This document shows positions 6,811 through 10,625 of a stretch of DNA of 10,625 nt, piece by piece. The stretch comes from Limosilactobacillus antri DSM 16041. Lineage in GTDB: Bacteria; Bacillota; Bacilli; Lactobacillales; Lactobacillaceae. A program made the translations under genes and the position numbers. Position 1 is the first letter of the stretch, and the number at the start of each line of letters is the position of its first letter. The notes beneath the pieces are model-generated. The model made no database searches and was not told where the DNA came from. It was given only the letters and a program-made list of their open reading frames with translations. Location: positions 22,198 through 32,822 of the forward strand of contig NZ_GG700734.1 of assembly GCF_000160835.1 (NCBI RefSeq), in the 5' to 3' direction.

Positions 6811-8460
6811 ATGTTAGCTACAATTACCCATTTTATGGTCAATAACCAGACCTTTACCCTATTTATCTGCGTTGCTTTAGGCTTTGCCATCGGGAACTAC
6901 AAGATTGCCGGGCGCTTCAACATCGGGGCGACGGTCGGGACATTGATTGTGACCCTGACCGTCGGCCAGGTGGGGGCCTTTCCCCGCAATGAGATGCTGG
7001 GGACCATTTTCTTCGGGGCCTTCATGTTCTCCGTCGGCTACCGGATCGGCCCCCAGCTCTTGGTGAGCCTCAAACTCTTTGGAATTCGGATTATTATCGC
7101 CAGCCTGTTCTGGATGCTGGTGGCCTTCTTCGTTTCCTGGGGGCTCTTCGTGGCCTTTAAGATTGGCCCGGGAATTGCCGCCGGGGTCATCTCCGGTTCC
7201 CTGACCCAGTCCGCAACCGTTGCCAGCTCTCTCCAGACGATCGGGGCACTCCCGGTTAGCCAGACCGTCAGGGCGACCTATGAGGCCCAGCTGCCGGTCG
7301 CTTACGCCCTGACCTACGTCTTTGGGACCCTGGGCGTCATCGTTTTCCTCCGGGATGTCGCGCCGAAGATTTGCGGGATCACGATTGAGGAACAGGGGCC
7401 GCTGATGGCGTGGAAGTACCACTTTCATGCCAAGAACCCGAACCCGACCTGGCGCCGGACCTACCGGGTTGCCGCGGATTCGCCGCTAGTCGGCAAGACA
7501 ATCGTGCAGTTTAACCGCTGGACCAACTACCGCCTGATTGCCCTGGCCGTATTTCACCACGATACGATGACCGACCACCTGGAGTATGAAATCAAGCCGG
7601 GGGACCTGGTAACGGTGATCGGCTATTCCATTCACTTTGACCGCTTGCACGGCATTCAGGGCATTAAGGAGGTACTGACGCCGACAAACGCCCCGCAGGA
7701 ACGCAAATTTGTCCTTGGTAAGAACTTCAAGCCGGTTCAGCTGGCAACCCTGCGCCAGCACGGGGTCTTCATTAACATCCAGGACCCGAACACCGGGAAC
7801 GAACAGTTGATTAACCAGCTGCGCCCCGGCAACGTGATTTCACTGACCGGGAACACCTCGCGAACCGCTAGCATCCTGCATCAGATGGGGCGCTGGCACA
7901 CCAGTGAGGACGCCATCAACTTCAGCCTCTTTGCCCTCGGAATCGGTGGTGCTTCCCTTTTAGGAATTCTTGGGCTAAAATTAAATGGTATCCCGCTTCA
8001 ATTAGGCAACGGGACCGCGGCCCTGATTATGGGACTGGTGTTGAGTTCCTGGATTAGCCGCCACCACGACTACAAGTCGATTCCGGAAACGGTCACGACT
8101 TTCTGCCAGAGCGTTGGTCTGACGATTTTTGTGGGGACGGTCGGCCTTCAATCGGCCCAGGCCTTTACGTCCGCGGTTAAGTCCCTGGGCGTTGGCGTGC
8201 TGGTCGTTGGGGCAATCATCACGATTGCACCGCACCTGCTGACCCTGCTCTTTGGCCGCTACGTCTTGCGGATGGAACCGCTGGCACTGTTGGGGGCTTT
8301 GACGGGTTCCGGGACGAGTGCTGCCTCAATGAGTGAAATTGTTCAAAAAGCGGGACCGGAGGGGGGCGCCTACTATGCGGCAGCCTTCACCCCGGCGTTC
8401 GTGGTCGGCAATATCGGGATTACCCTGCTCGGCCCAATTTTTGTGGCGCTCTTAGCATAA
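6811..8460 (+). CDS. aspT: Aspartate:alanine exchanger family transporter (AspT/YidE/YbjL type)
   Basis: This 549-residue membrane protein belongs to the AAEX family, whose best known member, Tetragenococcus AspT, exchanges L-aspartate for L-alanine at the cell membrane. The plan is typical: an N-terminal membrane half (about 1-186), a large cytoplasmic region with two TrkA-C/RCK-C-like domains (about 213-285 and 300-360), and a C-terminal membrane half (about 370-549). The halves are an internal duplication, seen in ISGSLTQSATVASS (127-140) against LTGSGTSAASMSEI (497-510), the expected substrate-pathway segments. Length is close to the usual 540-560. The ATG follows TAAGGAG. The racemase begins 19 nt after its stop, so the two form an operon. 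No aspartate 4-decarboxylase is adjacent, so the classic decarboxylation cycle is not shown here; aspartate supply to the racemase is a likely job. The exact substrate is inferred. Confidence 0.82.
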   Translation: MLATITHFMVNNQTFTLFICVALGFAIGNYKIAGRFNIGATVGTLIVTLTVGQVGAFPRNEMLGTIFFGAFMFSVGYRIGPQLLVSLKLFGIRIIIASLFWMLVAFFVSWGLFVAFKIGPGIAAGVISGSLTQSATVASSLQTIGALPVSQTVRATYEAQLPVAYALTYVFGTLGVIVFLRDVAPKICGITIEEQGPLMAWKYHFHAKNPNPTWRRTYRVAADSPLVGKTIVQFNRWTNYRLIALAVFHHDTMTDHLEYEIKPGDLVTVIGYSIHFDRLHGIQGIKEVLTPTNAPQERKFVLGKNFKPVQLATLRQHGVFINIQDPNTGNEQLINQLRPGNVISLTGNTSRTASILHQMGRWHTSEDAINFSLFALGIGGASLLGILGLKLNGIPLQLGNGTAALIMGLVLSSWISRHHDYKSIPETVTTFCQSVGLTIFVGTVGLQSAQAFTSAVKSLGVGVLVVGAIITIAPHLLTLLFGRYVLRMEPLALLGALTGSGTSAASMSEIVQKAGPEGGAYYAAAFTPAFVVGNIGITLLGPIFVALLA

Positions 8461-8479
8461 AAAGGAAGGCAATTTATCA

Positions 8480-9199
8480 ATGAAAAAATTCTTTACCGTT
8501 TTAGGGGGGATGGGGACGCTGGCGACCGAGAGCTACGTTCGCCTGCTTGACCAGCGGACCCCGATTCACCGCGACCAGGACTACCTGGACTACATTGTCG
8601 TCAACCACGCCAGCGTTCCGGACCGGACGACCTGGATTCTCGACCACAGTCAGCCGGACTACAACCAGGCCTTGATTGAGGACATTCAGCAGCAGAGCCT
8701 GCTCAACCCGGCTTTCTTCGTGCTGATCTGCAACACTGCCCACTACGCCTTTGACCAGTTGCAGGCGGCGACGAAGGTCCCAATCCTCAATATGCTTGAG
8801 GAGACGGTTGCCGAGATCAAGCGGATCAAGCCAGATGCCAAGAAGGTCGGTCTTCTGGCGACCCGGGGGACCGTGGAGGCCGGCTTGTATGACGGTTACA
8901 TCACCCGGGCGGGCTATCAGGAGATCAAGCCGACACCGGAAATCGTCGACATGACCGAAGACCTGATCTATCACGATATCAAAGAGGCCGGTCATTCCGA
9001 CGGCCAGAAATACCACGAACTGGTCCGCAGGATGGTCGAGGAAGAGGGCGCTGACGTTGTCATCCTGGGCTGCACAGAACTATCCTATGCCCAGGAGATG
9101 AACCCGGAAACCCAGTACCCGGTGGCCGACTCCCAGTCGATTATTGTTGACCGGTCGTTGGAACGGGGAATGGCGCTAGAAGGGCGGACGGCTAAGTAA
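8480..9199 (+). CDS. racD: Aspartate/glutamate racemase family protein, likely aspartate racemase
   Basis: This 239-residue cytoplasmic enzyme is a PLP-independent Asp/Glu racemase that should interconvert L- and D-aspartate by a two-base mechanism. The two catalytic cysteines are visible as Cys84 in CNTAHY (84-89) and Cys198 in GCTELS (197-202). The N-terminal GGMGTLATESY (9-19) is the usual substrate-binding start of the family. Length fits aspartate racemases better than glutamate racemase MurI, which is nearer 265 residues. ATG 8480 follows AAGGAAGG (8462-8469). Being directly behind aspT points to aspartate as substrate, and D-aspartate is what the ligase at 2628-3872 would need. A broader amino-acid racemase role is possible. 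A strong terminator follows at 9396-9440. Confidence 0.85.
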   Translation: MKKFFTVLGGMGTLATESYVRLLDQRTPIHRDQDYLDYIVVNHASVPDRTTWILDHSQPDYNQALIEDIQQQSLLNPAFFVLICNTAHYAFDQLQAATKVPILNMLEETVAEIKRIKPDAKKVGLLATRGTVEAGLYDGYITRAGYQEIKPTPEIVDMTEDLIYHDIKEAGHSDGQKYHELVRRMVEEEGADVVILGCTELSYAQEMNPETQYPVADSQSIIVDRSLERGMALEGRTAK

Positions 9200-9395
9200 T
9201 GGTTATGGGGAGTGGGAAATAACCTCCTCGACAAGGCGTATGGCTAACCTAGGACGATAGTTGGCACGGAACGGGCCGGCTAGCGTTCGTAGGCAAATAG
9301 CCTTGCTTCGCGGCGTTAGACACTAGCCTTGCGGTTACGACACGAAGTTAGCCTGTAGGTTTTCCACGTTATCTTTGTAATAGTTAAGAACTAGC
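9200..9395. other. Structured non-coding region after the racemase gene
   Basis: No coding frame is supported. The outer arms GTGG-AAA-ACCT (9212-9225, with bulges) pair with AGGTTTTCCAC (9357-9367). Inside them GGCTAAC (9242-9248) pairs with GTTAGCC (9347-9353), and GGCTAG (9278-9283) with CTAGCC (9323-9328). A small hairpin AGGC/GCCT lies at 9291-9303. The word TAGCCTTGC occurs twice (9298-9306, 9324-9332). No promoter is evident, so it is likely part of the racemase 3' UTR, a dispersed repeat, or a small RNA ending at the terminator that follows. Confidence 0.5.
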
Positions 9396-9440
9396 AAGAG
9401 ACTGGTGAGAAAAACATAGTTTTCTCCCAGTTTCTTTTTT
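9396..9440 (+). terminator. Strong intrinsic terminator of the aspT-racD operon
   Basis: The stem GAGACTGG-T-GAGAAAA (9398-9413, one bulged T) pairs with TTTTCTC-CCAGTTTC (9420-9434), with one G-U pair and a 6-nt loop. Six T follow (9435-9440). It ends transcription about 240 nt after the racemase stop. Confidence 0.9.
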
Positions 9441-9452
9441 AACGTCCTGTTC

Positions 9453-9466
9453 AGTAAGCGCTTGCA
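9453..9466 (+). promoter_or_regulatory. Strong candidate CcpA cre site in the alcohol dehydrogenase promoter
   Basis: AGTAAGCGCTTGCA matches 13 of 14 positions of TGWAARCGYTWNCW. It overlaps the proposed -35 box, which predicts repression of the downstream gene by CcpA when a preferred sugar is present. Confidence 0.75.
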
Positions 9467-9490
9467 ATTAATTCACAAGCGTGCTATTTT
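9462..9490 (+). promoter_or_regulatory. Promoter of the alcohol dehydrogenase gene
   Basis: TTGCAA (9462-9467) and TATTTT (9485-9490) are exactly 17 bp apart, and a TGC extension (9482-9484) precedes the -10. The predicted start near 9497 leaves a leader of about 36 nt. Confidence 0.65.
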
Positions 9491-9532
9491 TAGGCTGTTG
9501 GTGTTGCCTATGTATTGAAAGGGGAAGTTTGT

Positions 9533-10603
9533 ATGCGTGGTTTTGCGATGATTGGCCCAAACGAGACGGGCTTTATTGAAAAAGACGATCCCGAGATGGG
9601 GCCGCGGGACGCCCTGGTTAAGCCGCTAGCGGTAGCGCCGTGTACCTCAGACATCCACACCGTTTATGAGAACGCCATTGGTCCCCGGCACAACATGATC
9701 TTGGGCCACGAGGCCTGTGGTGAGATTGTAGCCGTCGGCGACGAAGTCAAGGACTTTAAAGTCGGCGACAAGGTTCTGGTCCCGGCCGTTACGCCGGACT
9801 GGTCCAAGCTGGAGTCCCAGGCGGGCTATGCCTCGCACTCCGGTGGAATGCTGGCCGGCTGGAAGTTTTCCAACTTTAAGGACGGGGTCTTTGCTACCCG
9901 TTTCCACGTTAACGACGCCGATGGCAACCTGGCCCACCTGCCGCTGGGAATGGATCCCGGTGAAGCATGTATGCTCTCGGACATGATCCCAACTGGCCTG
10001 CACGCCGATGAAATGGCGAATGTCCAATATGGGGACACGGTTGCCGTCATCGGAATCGGTCCGGTGGGGCTGATGGCGTTGCGGGGGGCCGTCCTGCACG
10101 GTGCTGGCCGGATCTTTGCTGTCGGTTCCCGGCCCAAGACGATTGAAGTGGCTAAGGAGTACGGGGCTACGGACATCATTGACTACCACCAGGGCGACAT
10201 TGCCGACCAGATCCTCAAGCTGACTGACAACCAGGGCGTTGATAAGGTGCTGATTGCCGGTGGGGACACGGAACACACCTTCGACCAGGCGGCCCGGATG
10301 ACCAAGCCGGGTGGTGCGATCAGCAACGTGGCCTACCTGAACGGCAATGACGTCTTAAAGATCAAGGCGGCCGACTGGGGTGTTGGGATGTCCAACATCA
10401 CTATCGACGGCGGCCTGATGCCGGGCGGCCGCCTGCGGATGGAGAAGCTGGCCAGCCTGATTACTAATGGCCGCCTGGACCCATCATTGATGATTACCCA
10501 CAAGTTCTACGGCTTTGAAAAGATTCCAGACGCCCTGGAATTAATGCACAATAAGCCGGCTGACCTGATTAAACCAGTAGTTTACTGTGATGACATTGAT
10601 TAA
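9533..10603 (+). CDS. NADP-dependent secondary alcohol (isopropanol-type) dehydrogenase
   Basis: This 356-residue zinc-dependent medium-chain dehydrogenase should reduce ketones or aldehydes to alcohols, or the reverse, with NADP(H) in the cytoplasm. It closely resembles Clostridium beijerinckii and Thermoanaerobacter brockii enzymes. All four active-site residues known there are at the same numbers: Cys37, His59, Glu60 and Asp150, in PCTSDIHTV (36-44), LGHEA (57-61) and the MLSDM segment. The Rossmann motif GIGPVG is at 174-179. The NADP-selecting residues Gly198, Ser199, Arg200 and Tyr218 are all present. The four-cysteine structural zinc loop of many other MDRs is missing, as in that subgroup. 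ATG 9533 follows AAAGGGG (9518-9524); the in-frame TTG at 9515 lies upstream of that site. It is a single gene with its own promoter and cre site, so a role in carbon-regulated redox balancing is likely. The physiological substrate is unknown. Confidence 0.88.
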   Translation: MRGFAMIGPNETGFIEKDDPEMGPRDALVKPLAVAPCTSDIHTVYENAIGPRHNMILGHEACGEIVAVGDEVKDFKVGDKVLVPAVTPDWSKLESQAGYASHSGGMLAGWKFSNFKDGVFATRFHVNDADGNLAHLPLGMDPGEACMLSDMIPTGLHADEMANVQYGDTVAVIGIGPVGLMALRGAVLHGAGRIFAVGSRPKTIEVAKEYGATDIIDYHQGDIADQILKLTDNQGVDKVLIAGGDTEHTFDQAARMTKPGGAISNVAYLNGNDVLKIKAADWGVGMSNITIDGGLMPGGRLRMEKLASLITNGRLDPSLMITHKFYGFEKIPDALELMHNKPADLIKPVVYCDDID

Positions 10604-10625
10604 ACAATAAGTAAACTTATAAGCA

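Noticed and set aside
9474..9487. Second cre-like sequence around CAAGCG after the strong cre site
   Set aside because: Too many consensus positions fail; it only forms a 6-bp inverted repeat with the first site.
9515..9532. TTG start giving a six-residue longer alcohol dehydrogenase
   Set aside because: It lies before the ribosome binding site, and the family starts at the Met-Arg/Lys-Gly-Phe-Ala-Met seen from ATG 9533; zinc-ligand numbering then matches exactly.
10579..10620. Inverted repeats at the window end (AGTTTACT/AGTAAACT and ATAAG/CTTAT)
   Set aside because: They are AT-rich and short, and any U-tract would lie beyond the window, so a terminator call is not supported.

Overview
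The window looks like a chromosomal segment of a high-GC, heterofermentative-type lactobacillus; Limosilactobacillus (the L. fermentum side of the genus) is my best guess. Reasons: AAGGAGG-type ribosome binding sites, intrinsic terminators with U-tracts, CcpA-type cre sites, tRNA genes without an encoded CCA, and a gene set (D-aspartate ligase-like ATP-grasp enzyme, aspartate racemase, AspT exchanger, P3A proton ATPase, isopropanol-type alcohol dehydrogenase) typical of Lactobacillaceae. Species is inference; no marker gene here fixes it.

Layout. 1-330: promoter, tRNA-Tyr(GUA), tRNA-Gln(UUG) and their terminator. 405-1070: a basic, Leu/Ala/Gln-rich protein of unknown function. 1053-1135: a consensus promoter inside the end of that gene, followed almost at once by a terminator-like hairpin. 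1157-2551: a 14-helix MFS drug-efflux type transporter. 2628-3872: an ATP-grasp ligase, probably the D-aspartate ligase of peptidoglycan cross-bridge synthesis. 3885-3933: a perfect 22-bp bidirectional terminator. 3981-6485 (minus strand): a P3A-type plasma-membrane proton ATPase. 6486-6810: a divergent intergenic region with a cre-like site, GC-rich inverted repeats, repeated TWAGCGGS words and the aspT promoter. 6811-8460 and 8480-9199: aspT and an aspartate racemase, a tight two-gene operon. 9200-9440: a non-coding, inverted-repeat-rich element and a strong terminator. 9533-10603: an NADP-dependent secondary alcohol dehydrogenase with a cre site over its promoter.

How it fits together. The exchanger can import L-aspartate, the racemase can convert it to D-aspartate, and the ligase can attach D-aspartate to the peptidoglycan precursor; lactobacilli commonly have D-Asp/D-Asn cross-bridges. 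The proton ATPase between them is on the opposite strand and suggests pH or membrane-potential homeostasis. I see no wholly new multi-gene system. The least explained parts are the short-leader hairpin before the MFS gene, the two structured intergenic regions, and the unknown gene at 405-1070.
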